A DNA stretch of 64,000 nucleotides, from positions 21,605,310 to 21,669,309 of the forward strand of contig JAZBQD010000015.1 in the NCBI GenBank assembly GCA_036583965.1, read 5' to 3'. This document shows, one piece after another, positions 35,010-48,839 of this stretch (its first letter is position 1; the number at the start of each line of letters is the position of its first letter). The notes below the pieces were generated by a model. That model was not told the origin of the DNA, did no database searches, and was given only the letters and a program-made list of their open reading frames with translations. Made by a program: the position numbers and the translations under genes. Source of the stretch: Prunella strophiata (taxonomy: Eukaryota; Chordata; Aves; Passeriformes; Prunellidae).

Positions 35010-36530
35010 ACTGTAATGGTGGAGATACTGATTATCACAAATGGGAATTGGATCTCTTGGCCTAAACAGAAGTCTCTTTGTAGACCACGTGCTTTCTGTG
35101 AGGATGCTTCAAATTATAAGGGCTACAGTCCGAAGATACTGCTTTTGTGAATGAAGATTATTGGTGATTTTGTCAGTCCTGTGTAAAAAAGCATGTGCCA
35201 AAAGAGCTGTATCTGCAGATCCATCAGCTGAGGAATTATGAGATCAGGAGCTTATGCTCTTTGGCACAGGTAGCAGAAATGTTGCACAGAGATCCTGGTT
35301 CTTGAATTACATGGGAATAACAGTGAGTAAAAATCATATTTCCATTACTTTTAGGGAGCAGATTTTCAGCTTTGTTCTCCACATAAGCACATAGCATGGA
35401 TAAGCATATTAAGGTAAGGGGGTGGGTGGAGGGCTCTGTCTTCTAGTGAATCCTTTAGGAGTTAAAGCATTAAATGGTATTAAGCTTCTCCATCTCAGTT
35501 TGAAGCCAGAGTACAGCAGAAGATTAGAATCCACTAACTCTTCCCTGCTGTCCCTACTCCTCAGTTTTACTAAGTAGTCTCAGCTGCTAGGGAGGATCTG
35601 GACTTTTCTGTTCACCAGGGAAAAGTGTTCTCAGGGACCACACTTTGGAAAGCACAGAGCATCAAGTGCACTAAGCCATGCAGCCAAAATGCCTTGTTTA
35701 AATAAGTAAAGCCACTCATGGTTTGAGTGACATCTGCAAATGTCATTAAAATGCTACTCTTCAGCCAACATGGTGATTCTAATGAGAGAGTCCCCAGTGC
35801 AGAGATACAGCTTTAGTAAGCTGCCAGTGCAATTCCCAGCCCCATGCTCCCATCCCCCTGCACTGTGCTGAAACCACACCTGCAGGAATGACACCAGACT
35901 TGGACTGCTAGATGTGGAGAGTTATAGCCAGCTCTGGTCTCCAGAGAGAGGAAAAGGAAAGGTTTTAGAGTGACTTTGCACCTGTGAAACAATGTGCTGC
36001 TATTACAATGCCCAGCACCAGCCAGCCTTTGCTCCAGGGAGGGCTGGAGTACTTTAGAAAGCTTTTTGCAACAGCTATGGTCACTATAAACACATACAGA
36101 GGAAGCAGCTATCAAAAGATTTTTGAAAGGCTCTCTGTTGCTTTCTGCTGCCTTTGGAAAGGTTAAAGATGCAGTGAATGCCAAATGATAAGCTTTGCAA
36201 TCCTCAGCACTCCCGAGACCTGAAAGAAATCTGCTGGCAATTGTTTTAAGCTAATGATTCCCTGCAGGTTGATTGGTGCTTATTTGCTGAGGGGTGAGAG
36301 GCTGCAGCTACAGAGTTATGAAAACAAATTGCCTCTGTGTTAAGGAATGCCAAGCTGCCTGCTCAGTCTAACCCACTTCTATGTTTTTTATTTTAAGGTC
36401 TGTTTGCAAACTCTGAGCTTGGTTTCTGCTGATTAAATAGCCCCCTGCTATGATTTACTGGGATAAATATCTGAACCACAGTAGGACATTGAAAGCAGGA
36501 TACTGTCTCTCCTAGTTAAATTAAAGGGGA

Positions 36531-36570
36531 CTAATAGGTTGCATTTAATGCAAATCACATTTCCTATTAG
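36531..36570. promoter_or_regulatory. Composite palindrome with octamer motif
   Basis: Outer arms CTAATAGG (36531-36538) and CCTATTAG (36563-36570) are exact reverse complements. Directly after the left arm lies a perfect 15-bp palindrome TTGCATTTAATGCAA (36539-36553) that overlaps an octamer ATGCAAAT (36548-36555), the POU-factor consensus. Regulatory function is a hypothesis. Confidence 0.4.
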
Positions 36571-38642
36571 GTTCTTGGGAACCTCTTTCATTTGGAAATA
36601 TGGGGGAAAGATGATTTTTTCAACATATTAGAGCAGTGTTTATTCCCTCTCTGTGACTAATCAACTGTGTCTCAAAGGTATTAGGTTTGGATTGAAGCTG
36701 GAAAACCACCTAGTCTCCAGAAAAGCCATCAAGGAGACTTCATTCTGGGGCTGGGCTCTCTAAAAGACTTGAGTACACGGGTCCTGGCTGTGAGTGCACT
36801 AGCACTGTCACCTCTCAGGACATCCCAGTTCTTTTGAGACAGAAAGCTGACATGACTTCTGATTTAGAGTTGGTTTTAAACAGATATGTGTGAATAAAAA
36901 CGAGGTCTGAAAGAAGGTGGGGAATCCTCTAATGGGGGAAGGTTCTTCAGAGCATTTTCCTGAGAGTTAAGCCTGGCACTCCACCCAGACCAGGCAGAGA
37001 AGAAAACTGCTCCAGTGAAGGGATTCCTGCACCCTCCCACAGCCTAATGACCAGCAGAGCCATAGGCATGAGTGCTCTCCAGGAACATTTTTGCCAGAGA
37101 AACCCTGTCATGCCTAAAGCAAGGCACTGGGCTGGAAGGCTAATTCAGTGATAAATCATGTGCTCATGTGGCCACCTGCCCCAACTGAGCAGTTGCACCT
37201 TGATGTTGGTAATGCACAACTACTCAGTTAACTCCAGAAGGCAAAGTGGGAGCAGGTGGACCTGCAGGACATCCAACACCAGAAACTCAGGCTAGCAAAG
37301 AAAGTCCAGGCTTGCTAGGCAATATAGGCATAATACCTGGAATTCCAGCTTCCTTTTGCAACTAGTTTCATTTGCTCAGTTGTATTTTCAATGGTGCATC
37401 AGTAAAAGTGCAATTCCCATCATTATTTCTAACATTGTGTTTCTCATCATTATCAGCCTATGCATTAGTTCTAACACAATGGCTGAATTTTTTCCATCAT
37501 GTGCAGGCATTGAAATAATTCTGTAAATGCCTCAGCAAATAGGACACGAGCTTCTCTGGGAACCTGTACATTTTATGTAAGATGAGTATGTGATCATTTT
37601 GAACTCAAAGGCTATTTTTGTGATGTGGGGGAGAGAAAGGCAGTTAGAGCTGAGAGCCTGGATGATTTCAGAGGCGTGCTGAGCTTTACCAGGGGAGGTG
37701 AACTTTTCCCCTCTCTGGAGCTTGAGACTTTCAGTGCAATTGCTGCTACATTTTTTGATGAAGCCAACTTTGGGAAAATGTTTTTTATTATCCACTGAAG
37801 GAAGAGACACATAGATGATACCTACACACAAGAACATGTTATTTTCCTGAAGAATTTAGACTGATCAGGGTGGGAAGCAGAGTCTTGAACACAGTATTAT
37901 TATTCAATCTGTTGACATGAAACCTGCTCTTTCAGAATCAGCAGCACCTTCACAGGCAGCTGCTGCTTAAAATAATGTAACACAGACCAGCAAGTCAGCT
38001 GAAGGCAAGAACTGTAGATTGCCTATACATTCCTACTTTTCCTTAAAAATTACAAATTGATTACACTTCTCCCTGAGAAAAATTCCTACCTATGGCAACA
38101 CACTCCTCATCTATATCTAGGCATAAGCTTCCAAGTCAAATAAGCCAGTAAGTGCATACACATTTATGTTTCTCTTGGTAATCATGACCTTTCCCTAGTA
38201 TTCTGCATGCAAATGCTCTAGCTGTCAGTGATATAATACAGATGCAAGCTCCTCTGTCAAATAAAGCTGTGCACTAGACATGCAATCTCATTTCTCTTGA
38301 AATAAAATCAACATGGAAATATTGTTATTTCTACAGTAACTTTAATTAGCAGAAAAATTACAACTGACTATAATCCCTAAGCAACTACATGGCATGCATT
38401 TTGGATTTGCTTCTATAGTAAATTGACTACTGCAATCAATATGGTCTGCATCATCTACATAAAAACACTGCTTTCTTCCCATTCTTACAAAAAGGCACAA
38501 AATCTCTTCTTGCATGCCAAGAAATCCTTTGGCAAATGTACAAACAAAGAAATATAACAGCAGAGGCTCATAACAAACATCTGAACAATTTCAATCAGTG
38601 ATGTTTTTGTTGGTATCTGTCACCTCATTTTAGGTTTCATTA

Positions 38643-38658
38643 AGTGATATGTATCACT
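38643..38658. repeat. Short perfect inverted repeat AGTGATA/TATCACT
   Basis: Seven-base arms separated by TG. It is possibly chance in AT-rich DNA. Confidence 0.6.
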
Positions 38659-38827
38659 GATGAAAAAAACCCTTAAAGGTATCCATTCCAAGAGCACTTC
38701 TCTGCTTATTACACTTGTTAGGAGCTGAGACAAAGTTTTTAGCAGCTCAGTTCATAGATGCAGGGGATTTCTAAGCCTGGAAGGGGCTGCCAGTTGATCC
38801 TGACCTCTTGTCTGTCTCCAGATTTTC

Positions 38828-38856
38828 AATTACTTCCCACTGAATTGGAAGTAATT
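38828..38856. repeat. Inverted repeat AATTACTTCC/GGAAGTAATT
   Basis: Perfect 10-base arms with a 9-nt spacer. Each arm contains a GGAA core (ETS-type) and a TTACTTCC motif. The function is unknown. Confidence 0.6.
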
Positions 38857-40373
38857 CCAATTTATGCTTTTTTTTATAAACTGAAATTTAGTATGCAGAA
38901 AAGCAAATTCATACTTGAACAGGGGACATTAGGAGGAAATTATGGAAAATCCTTCCTTTCCAGTTTTTTTGCTTCCACTGGTTAATTGTTCTCACTGCTA
39001 AGACTCTGTGCTTTATTTCCAGTGTGAATTCATTTGGCTTCATCTCCCCTTCATGGTTCTTGTTATGTTTTTTTCTGTGAGAAGTGCCCCTTCAGACTGT
39101 GTATTTTCTTTCATTAACATGCCTGTAAATTAGTTCTTTCTTTATTTCTTTTAAATCAGGCTGATCTCTTTACATCCCCCAACTTCAGGCATTTTCCCTG
39201 GCCCTTCAATATTTTCATGTTTCTTTGCATCCTTTTCAGTTTTCCTGAAGCCTTCAAAAAAACTTGAGAAAAGGAATGTTGATGATACACAGTATTGTGG
39301 TTTTGGTGCCCACACTCTGTGTCAGACTTTAGTTAGTTTTGCTCACCATCAGTTCCTCTTCAGTATTGCACAGGGAATTTCTGGTAAGGCATTTCTTTAC
39401 TGGGACCAATTCTGAGTCACCCACCCTAGACTAGGATACCTCCTCTCTGCAAAGATTTGGTCTCTGTTCCTTGTTTAGCAGTGTACAATGTATTAAAGAG
39501 CGTTTAGACAGAATGAACACAGTCTCAGTCTTGCATAACTTTCAGCCCACACAATTATTTACTTTTTCTGTTACCAAATATCTTATTAGCAATGATTTTA
39601 TGCTTCCAGATCACCAGTGGAGATATCAAACAGTGCCAGACTCAGCACTCGGCCTGACAGAACCTTAATAAAGCCAGCCTGATTTGGTAATCAATGTCAC
39701 TATGATATGTTGGTTGCTCAGCAGCTTAGTGTGCAATCTATTGATATTTTCTGACACTACCATCAGAGCATTGTGTAACACTAGATCTAATAACTTGCCA
39801 AAGTTGAAGTGTATTATTTATAACTGATTGCCTTTACAGACAAGATGTGATGAAAAATAAAGTGGGATTGTTGGAACAGAACTGCTCTTTACTCTCACAT
39901 AGTTGTGAACTTGCTGAATAAACCGTGATCAGATCTAGAAATTTAAAATGCAATGTCCCCTCACTCTGTAGAGAGAATAACTGCTCAGTGTGTGTCTTGG
40001 TGGTGGGGTCCTAGCCATGAGCTTATGGCCACCAGCAGCTCCCAGAACCTGCTGAGGCTGAGCTTCACCCTCCCCAGCCCACCCCAGAGCAGCTGCAGCC
40101 ACCATCGTGCTCGGGCTGCTCGTCTCGCTCCACTTCAGCAGACACGGTGCCACTGTGCAGGACACTCTTGTGTACATTCTCTTCAGCTGGGAAAAGGTCA
40201 CACAAGGGGGGTTTAGGCCAGTCTTGTGTTGTCCTCTGTGTGCCTGTTTAGCCCCAGGATGATACCTTCTCATCTGTGGTTGCCTTTTGTGAAAGAGTCT
40301 CCCCTGTGAAATGCCTCCACTTCCCTACAAGCCAGAGAGACTTAGGCAGATGTGACCTTCTCTGTTCCTCTAC

Positions 40374-41590
40374 AATCACAGAATCACAGAATGGTTTGGG
40401 TTGGAAGGAACCTATGGTTGCTTTGGAAGGATCTCTGGAGATCATCTAGTCCAACCTGCCTTCTAAAACATGTTTACCCAAAGCAGGCTGCACCGGATAG
40501 CCTTCAGGCAGGTTTTGAATATCTCCAGAGAAGGTGACTCCACAACTGTTCTCTGTGTTCTCTGTCTCCCTCACACAGAACAGTGTATTATCACAGTAAT
40601 GATATTTTGCCTCATATTTAGACAGAACAACTGGCATTTCATATTGTGCCTGTTGCCTGTGCCTTGTTCTGTCACTGGGCACCACTGAAAGGAATCTGTC
40701 CCCATCCTCTTGACATCCTCTGTCCCCATCCTTCCCTTAATCCCCTTGGGTGCAAAGATAAGATCCCCTCCCAGCCATCTCTTCTCCAGGCTGAACAGGC
40801 CCAGCTCCTCAGCCTTTCCTCACAAGAGATGCTCCAGCTCTCTCATCATCTTCACAGCCCTCCACTGGACCTGGTCCAGCAGTTCCTTGTATTCCTTGAG
40901 CTGGAGAGCCCAGAACTGGACCCAGCACTCCAGATCTGGCCTCACCAGGGCTGAGTAGAGGGGCAGGATCACCTCCCCTGACCTGCTGGCCACACTCCTG
41001 CCACCAGCCCAGGCTGGCCACAAGGCACACACACTTCTGGCTCATGGACACCTCATTGTCCACCAGGACCCACAGGTCCTTCTCCCCAGAGCTCCTTCCA
41101 GCAGGTCAGCCCCAGTCTGTGCAGGTCCATGGAGTTATTCCTCCCTGTTTGTCCCTCCCCAGGTGCAGGGCTCTGCACTTGCCTTTGCTGAACTTCTCTC
41201 CAGCCTGTCCAGGTGCCACTGGCTCTGGGGTCTCAGCCACTCCTCCCACCATAAAGCCACCAACAAACTCCTGAGGGGACCCTCTGTCCCTTTGTCCAGG
41301 TCATGGTGAATCAGGAGAACAGACTGGGCCCAGCACTGACCCCAGGAACACCTGAGCTGCAGCCCCCAGCCAGACTGTGTGTGTGAGCACAGCCCCTGAG
41401 CTCTGCTGCCCAGGCAGTGCCCATCACCTCTCTGCTCACCCAGCACACGCTCCCTGAGCTTGCCTCTGAGGATGTCATGGTGCCAAAAGCCCTGATGAAG
41501 GTGAGGAAGACAACACCCACTGCTCTCCCCTCATCTACCCAGCCAGTCATGACACCACAGAAGGCAATCAGCTACATAAGCCAGCTTTAG
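40374..41590 (-). mobile_element. CR1 LINE, 5'-truncated, minus strand
   Basis: The longest CR1 copy, about 1.2 kb. Its 3' end is at 40374, where two copies of AATCACAG (ATTCTGTG type on the element strand) mark the CR1 terminal repeat. The 3' UTR carries GTTGGACTAGATGATCTC. Reading the minus strand upward, broken reverse-transcriptase pieces follow: MVPSDRTR near 40685, [13 protein letters not shown] near 40970, [11 protein letters not shown] near 41063, and MTGWVDEGRAV at about 41550. These are hallmarks of avian CR1 ORF2. The frame is interrupted by several shifts and stops, so it is not functional. The 5' boundary is approximate. Confidence 0.93.
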
Positions 41591-42417
41591 GTTACCTTTG
41601 GAGTGCTGGACCTGTTCTGTTAGCACCACTGGAACTGGAATTTGCTCTGTAGCACATGGCTGGCAAGTGCAAAACACTTTCGAGTGGACAAAAAATATTT
41701 GCATGTGGGTTGCAAACCATGTGAAGACCCTTTTCCTCACTTTGACTTTTGTCCCCCAGATTTGATGATTTCTCCTTGCTGGTAAGGCTCTGCTCTTTTT
41801 CTTTGTAACTGAAGAAGTTTATTGCTAGTTTGTGGGTTTCTGAAGAAGTGCCACCCTTTATTGCTCATGTGCAGCCATGATATTAAAAATAAAACAACCT
41901 GTTGTCATAGATCAGAAACACACATATGAATTAGAAACAGACAGTAAGCAATATCTGGGAAAATCTAAATCATCTAAAGCTTAGAGGGTTGTAGTCTAGT
42001 TCAGTTAGATCACAGGTAAAGCTTTTTGAAAAGGGGATCAATAAATAGGTTTGTATGAACTGTGAGTGTATTTTTAGTGAAACAAATTTTAACTCAATTT
42101 AACCATTTTCCAGAGTAAGCCCTGCCATGCTAGGTTAGTGTGGGAAAGGCAGTGAGAGGAAATTGAGCAGAAATGAGCAATAAACAAAAATGAAACTAAC
42201 TTGATTATTCTAAGTCCTGAGCCCGAACATAAAATGGATGCTATTAAAATATGGAAATTTTACACCAAGTTCATTTATCTTTTTCTAGGAAAACTCTGAG
42301 GAATTTAAAAAAATTTCCCCCTCACAGAAAGTTTAAAAGTACTGTTGCTGACAGTGAATATTCAGCATTGAATGCTGTCTTCTCTAGAAGATGTGATACC
42401 CTCGTGTTGAAAACACA

Positions 42418-42419
<2 letters not shown>

Positions 42420-42475
<56 letters not shown>
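42420..42475. repeat. (TA)n microsatellite
   Basis: Nearly pure TA dinucleotides over 56 bp with one interruption (TTTA near 42466-42468). It is self-complementary, so it can extrude as a cruciform and is probably length-polymorphic. Confidence 0.95.
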
Positions 42476-45400
42476 CAATGTGGTACCTCTTCTGAGAGCT
42501 CAGCTCTGTGCAGAAGAACTCTGGTGCTGAGAGCTTTTCCTCAACTATAAATGTGATGTGAGGGCTGTGGGAGAGGTTTGGAGGGGTCATGACAGGATGA
42601 TGTCAATGGGTCTTAGTGGCTTATCTGCTCAAAAAAGTTATGGACCTGTGAAGCAAAGGTTCATTTTTTCTCATCCATATGGGAGTCAAGGAAATTTATC
42701 CAACAATATAATAAAAGCCTGGAATAAACAGCAGTTGGTGACCAGGCTGTGATTCTGTGAATAAACTACATCTTTCTCCATGTTCTGGGTTAGCAAAGTT
42801 ATTCCATGTCATGGAAAAATTCAACAAGTGAGACAGTGCTGCCAACACTGATTTTAACACAAATCTCATTAAATTTGTTTACTGTTTTGGGGTTTTTTAA
42901 AAGCTGCAGAAGAAAGTATGAGAGTGAGAATCTTAGGCTTTCTTTAAAAGGAAGGACAGTAGAGAAAGGACTCAGAATATGAAGCCCACACATCCTAATG
43001 CCTCAGAAAACAGAGAAATAAAACAACGGTGAAGGCTTTGATTGATCTGTTCAAAATATCCTACTTAAACTAAATGAATTATTTCTATTTTTTCCAGTAT
43101 ATCTCATGAATGTTTGACAGCTTTGGGTGATTCAAATGCTGTGGCAAGGATCCAAATGGCAAGAAGCAGGGGAACCTGGGTTAGTGAACTACCTTGTCAC
43201 GGGCATTCCTACCAGCCCAGGTAAGAGAGCAGTCTGGCTGTATCTGCATGCTGCTTTTCAGCCAGATCTGTGCTTCTGGACACTGGGGGAGCAGCTCCAG
43301 GCCAGCTGGGTGCAGGCCAGGGTGCGGCTGCTTCAGCTGTGGCCCTGGCTGGAGCCAAACCCAGCTCCTCCTTGAGCTGGCCCCAGCGCACAGTGACGTG
43401 CGGGGAGCTCACGCAAGACCCTGGGGCTCGAAAACAGCAGGAGAAGTCTGAGAACTTTTCCTGGGGTGACACTGTCTGGTGTGCAAAAGGCCAAAGACTC
43501 CCTGCCAGCTTCCCTGACTCTGAGCTGCTCCTGCTGGATGGGCTTGGGCAGAGCCCTGTGGAAAAGGCTATGAGTGGTATGTCTGGCCTGGGGGACATAC
43601 AAGTCACTTGTCCCCAGCTGGTGGCTGTGCTGGGTCTCCCTGTGACAGCTGGTGCTGGTCCTGCCTGCCCTGCAGGGACAGTGTGGGATCTCTGCTGCCC
43701 ACCTCTGTGGTCCCTGGGCTGCACAATCCTGCAGGGGCCAGAGAGGACACTTGCCTGTGACAGGGGTGAGTAGGGCTGCTGGGTGAGTGTTCCCATTTTT
43801 CCACTCAGGAGGCACAGAGACACAGACCGTGGGATGCCTCTTCAGGCATTGAAATGTGGTGAGCATAGGGGATGGCTACAAACAGGCCACAACCAGTTTG
43901 GGTAAGGAAATGAACTCACTGCCAGTAATAATATCAAAAGAACAGTAGAAAAATTACAGCTGTGAGCCTGGAATACAACACAAACACAAAATAAACCATA
44001 AAAGCTCCCAGAGAGAACTGCAGAGGTGCCTCCACCCTTTTAGGTTGTCAGCAAATATCTCAATGGCAAAGTGAGTAGAAGGCACTGAAATGCACTCAAA
44101 ATTCTGCATCCCTCCAGGCTCACAATGTATACACCTTGTAACTCAAGAAATGCAAGCACCAGCTGAATGGGAAGACAACATTTTTTCACCTCTTTTTATG
44201 TAGACTTTTTGTTTTTCAATAAGAGAAAAGAGGAAATTGGATTAATGTATTACCAGGGTTCATTAATTTGTCTTCTTGAAGGGCAAGATGAATTGAAAAA
44301 CTCATGCTCAGTTATTTTCTAAGTCAAAGAATAGATTTAAAATTTTCTTTACACAAACAAAATTAATGTGGCCAAAATTTGTCAGCTGCTGCTGGCAAGT
44401 CTCTTCCAATGAAAATAGGTGTCCTTCACATCCCAAAACCCTGCACAGAGCCAGAGCCTGTAAGCAGTGCCTTGCCTTTCTAAGCCTTTCTGAGCATGGG
44501 CTGTGATCATGAAATCTGTAACATAAGCACCATGTTCTGATTCACAGCATGGGGAATAATTGGCAGTGACTGACTTGCCTAGGGAATACCACTGGCCTTC
44601 CAAGTAGACTTGTCCCAGCATTCTGAAATGAGTTCAATGTCAGCTGCTCATGCACAAAGGCTTGCATAGCTCTGGCTTTGCTAACTTGGTTGGCAGCAAT
44701 TAATGATGTTAGCATTTGATGCTCAAAATTCAGGCTGCAGAGGTCTCAGGAAGTTTCTTTCCTCCCTTGGAGGAAATGGTTTTTGTTGCTTTGGAGCCCA
44801 GTTACAGGAAGCATTCAGGCACATGCTGATCAATGGATGGGGCTGGAAGCAGGTTCCCAGGATAGAAGTGTGCAAAGCTCTTTGTTTTTCCCTGTTGCAT
44901 TTGCTGATGCTGCCCCATTCTGATTCAAAAGCCTGCAAATATACTCATTGGCCAAATTCAGTGCTCCAGGCAACTTTCTCACCAAATTTGCCAGAAATTC
45001 ATATTCCAAAATCTCAAATTTCAGTTCTAAAAGAACCATGTTTATAGTTCTCTTTATTATGGAATAATGTAAAAAATGTATAAAATATATGAGTGATATA
45101 TTTGTTTTTGACAAGTGGAACTCATTTGATACTCTAAATGTTTAGAAGGTCATGAATAATTCCCAGCTCAAACAAGCTTCAAATAAAGATCTGTGTGTCT
45201 TGGACTGCATTTCCACTGTCTTGTAACAGCAGTATCAGCACATCCAGAAGGGCTGTGCCAGCCACCCTTACTCCTACTCTTTTTGGCATGATCAGAGGTA
45301 CAATCCCCACATATGGGAGATGTTAGAATGCAAGTCCAAACACAGCCACATGGTCACCAGCCAACAGAAGTGACTGGCCAGTGGTCACTGTAGCAGCCAG

Positions 45401-46127
45401 GTGATCCAGAATCCTGGGGCTGCTGGGTCCATCATCCTCCAAAGCCATGTGGACATAGACTGTGAGATTAAATGCCAAAATCATGGGGAAGACAGATGAG
45501 TAACTGAGCCCAAAGTCTACTGAGGATAGAGCAAAGCACTTAAGAAAAGCAGCTGGGCAAAGCTTAGCATGCACTTAAGTCTGTAAGCAGTTCATTTTTG
45601 GGTATTCATAACTATAAGGAATCAACAGAAGAAAAGCTGTCCTGTATTATATTGGTGAACAGATTCATATGCAGTATGGTGTTCTGAGGATGGCCATATA
45701 TTTTCCCTCCTTGTTTTGTAAATTTAGATCTTCCAGAGCTTTAAAAATATCCTGTAAATAATTATTAGATTGATTAGTAGTTACTGAGAAGGAAAGTAAA
45801 AGGATGACTGGGTCTCTGTTCCTCAAAATCCACCCAGTAAACAGCCACTCTCCTTCCTCAGGGCTCTCATCAATGCTCCCCTGTAATGCTGTATAACTAC
45901 ATGACTGTGAATATATAATGCTGAAAGAAACCCCAGCCCTGTGCAGTGTACAATCCATCCTTGCATCTTTATGCTGTGTGAGTCACAGTGCATTTAGAGA
46001 TCTCCTTCCATCTAAGTGTGATCTATTTACAAGCATGCGTAGGTTTTCATAGTTTCACAATAGCTGACAGAAGAGCATAATTTATCTAAAAAATGTTCTG
46101 GCCTATTTGCTAGTCATGTGAGTACAG

Positions 46128-46157
46128 CTTTTTTTTTTCCTTCCTTTTTTTTTTTTT
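46128..46157 (+). repeat. Pyrimidine run (T-rich)
   Basis: T10CCTTCCT13-like run in AT-rich DNA. Possibly a decayed A-tail on the opposite strand. Confidence 0.8.
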
Positions 46158-48825
46158 AAATTCAGTGTCTGACTCTAAATGCAAAGTAAAATTTTGATCC
46201 TGCTCTGTCTGAGGTGATTTGTTTTCAAGAAACTTTCCCCTGACAGGCCTTTGATATGGTGTTTTAGCACAGAATAAATGAATAAATGTGAATTTCATCC
46301 TTGTATTTTTTTGTAGAATCTGCTATCTCTATGTACTGTGCATATTTCAGAAGTCAAGGCTATAAAGGCTAATAAAAGCCACTGGATTGTGCCTAACACA
46401 AAGCTGGTACAGAATATAACTTTTACAAGCCTCCCAAGATTAAATTAGACTCAGAAATCTTTATTATCCTCATTCCTTTGTTGAAAGTAATAACTGAAAC
46501 CACAAACTACCATCAGAAGAACCACCCAAGCAGTGAGTTGGTCCCTGGCAGATCTTTTATATTAGACAACTGGGGCTAAATTCCATTTGTGTTTCTGTGC
46601 TTGATGTTCCTATTGACTAGCTCCAGGCAGCTGCCTGCTTACTGCCTTATTTAGGTCCTATGAATCACCCTCTGTGTCTCCCCCACTGCCATAAGGAGGT
46701 AGGTGAAATTTAGTTTTTTCTACACCTACTCAAAGACAAGGCCGGTTTCAGTGCAGCTGTGCATGAGTGTGGGGCTGGGCCCACACAGCTGCTGGCTCTC
46801 TCCTCACTGACCTGGCTGCACACACTCTTCCTTGCAGGTCCTCCATCTGTGTGTTAGAGCACAGATGTCCTCTTAGATTACAGCAGCAGGCAAAGATCTC
46901 TCTTTGTCTTTTCCCCCTGAATTGTATCAGATCATATAAAGCAGTGAGCTAAATTAGAAATGTGGGAATTCCAGGGGCTATGGAAATAAAAGAGATTCAT
47001 GTTGCTCTGTGAAACATTTTGAGATGTATTGTTGGAGCATCTGATATATAAATTGGGTGCTTTTAATCACTGTCAATGACTGGTAATTCAGAAAGACAAT
47101 AAATTCAAAAAATGTAGCACTATGCAGAAAAGTGGAGCTCTCACTTTAGGAAGGCTTTGCAGATCCCATTTACATTCACAGGCAGTGTCCCTAGAATATA
47201 TGTGTCCCATGGATTAAATTGTGCTAGCATTAAATAAAAAACAACCACATAAAGCCCTGCAATGGGGCATCACTAGTCATCTCTGTAGGCAGTAGTGGCC
47301 AGACTGCTGATACAGCAGTCAGATACAGTCTGACTATGACTCAGATACAGTCCCTGATTGTTCACACCAGGTCCCTGGACACAGTGGGTTCTGCCTACAG
47401 CTCTTTTGTGGGTGTATTTCTGGGGTGTGGGAGGGTGCAGCAATCATCTGCAGGCAGCTCTTTGCCCAAATACAGAAGGAGGACACAGCTTGGGTGTGTC
47501 CAACAAGAAGTCCAGGAGTTCCCACACAACACGTGGAATTTTTTTATTAAAAGAAGCAATTTCTGCCCTGAGGTAGATGTTCACAGCTCACCCTTTGGAG
47601 TTTATCCCTGCTTATCTGATAGCAGAATTTAAACACAGCACAGATCTACCAAGTGAGAAACCATGAGGAATCCCTTTCATGAGGCAGCAATCCCCTAATC
47701 CCATGAAATAGCTCAGTGAAAGCCTCCTGCAGCCAACTGTGCAGATAGTCTCTCTCTGTGGTTTCAGGCAAGTAAGAGCTGTGCAGTTCTCACCCTGTTG
47801 AAGTAAATAGAAAAAGCCTCAATGAATAAATGCAGCCAAGATTTCATCCAGGAATTTAAGTGCTGAAGTGCTTTGTAGCTTCCAATCCTGATAACTGAAA
47901 CATGGACAACCACTTGTTTGGCCCTATTTAAAAATAAACTGTTGAAAGGGAACATAAAAGTGTTGCTAAGACCCTTTAGGCATCTCCTTACTTGTGCCAT
48001 AAAACCAGATGCAGAAAAGCAAAAGGATTTGTTTCTAAAGGTTCATGCTCTTTCCTTCATACTCAGCAACAGCACCAAGCTGCCTGGAGGAGTTGCTCCA
48101 TCAAGTGCTTCAGTCCTTTTTTGCCAGGAATGGGAAGGCTGATTTCTTTGCTGCTGTTGGAAGTGCCCTGTCCTTGCACATTGTTGAATCATTCTGTTAA
48201 CAAGGACATATTTTCAGGGACCCTGCCTCTTGCGTAGAGGTGTCTTTTGCTTTCTGGGAAGACTCACCTATACCACACATGACAACTATTTACAGCTGGG
48301 GGAAAAGTGACCCTGAGCCTCTACTTAGGTTCTTACAAAGTCTATTTCTAGCTCCTTTGCTTTTGCTCTTCATCAAGAGTAAAAAACTGTTCCATATTTA
48401 TTTTTCTGATATTTTCTCTACAGAAATGTATCCAAGTCAAAACTTCTCAGACACCAGAGAGGTGAGAACATTGCTGCATCTGAATCTTGAGCAAACCTTG
48501 ATAACTTACCTTAAATATTTTCCTTTGGCACACCATTTTTAAAACAGATCTGACAAGGAAAACACATGCAGACACATTTGTGATACTGGGGGGCATTTAA
48601 CTTTGGAGCAACTTATTTAGGGAGGTGTTTATGTTGTTCAAGTCTCTGTAGGCACACTGTTCAACAAAAAGTTTGAGACATGATGCAGAGATCTGCTCCT
48701 GAGATTTTGTGTGTCACACAAGATCCAGCTGCATGGTTTAAAAGCATCCTTCTCTTCTTAGGCTCTACATCTGTGTCATCCTTGCCCCAGAGAGAAGAAA
48801 AGGGTTGAACATGAAAAGAAGTCGG

Positions 48826-48839
48826 CACACACACACACA
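48826..48839 (+). repeat. (CA)n microsatellite
   Basis: Seven CA units. Confidence 0.75.

Larger units (their letters stand above)
35014..40373. other. Intergenic, with palindromic candidate regulatory sequences
   Basis: No gene is recognised. Notable are the composite palindrome at 36531-36570, an octamer ATGCAAAT at 38207-38214, the palindrome AGTGATA-TG-TATCACT at 38643-38658, and a 10-bp-arm inverted repeat at 38828-38856. The DNA at 36240-36620 and 38150-38480 is free of recognisable repeats and looks like candidate conserved non-coding sequence, but conservation cannot be judged from one genome. Confidence 0.5.

Noticed and set aside
40809..41550. Minus-strand frames with reverse-transcriptase-like motifs as an intact gene
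   Set aside because: They are pieces of one decayed CR1 ORF2 broken by frameshifts and are annotated as a mobile element instead.
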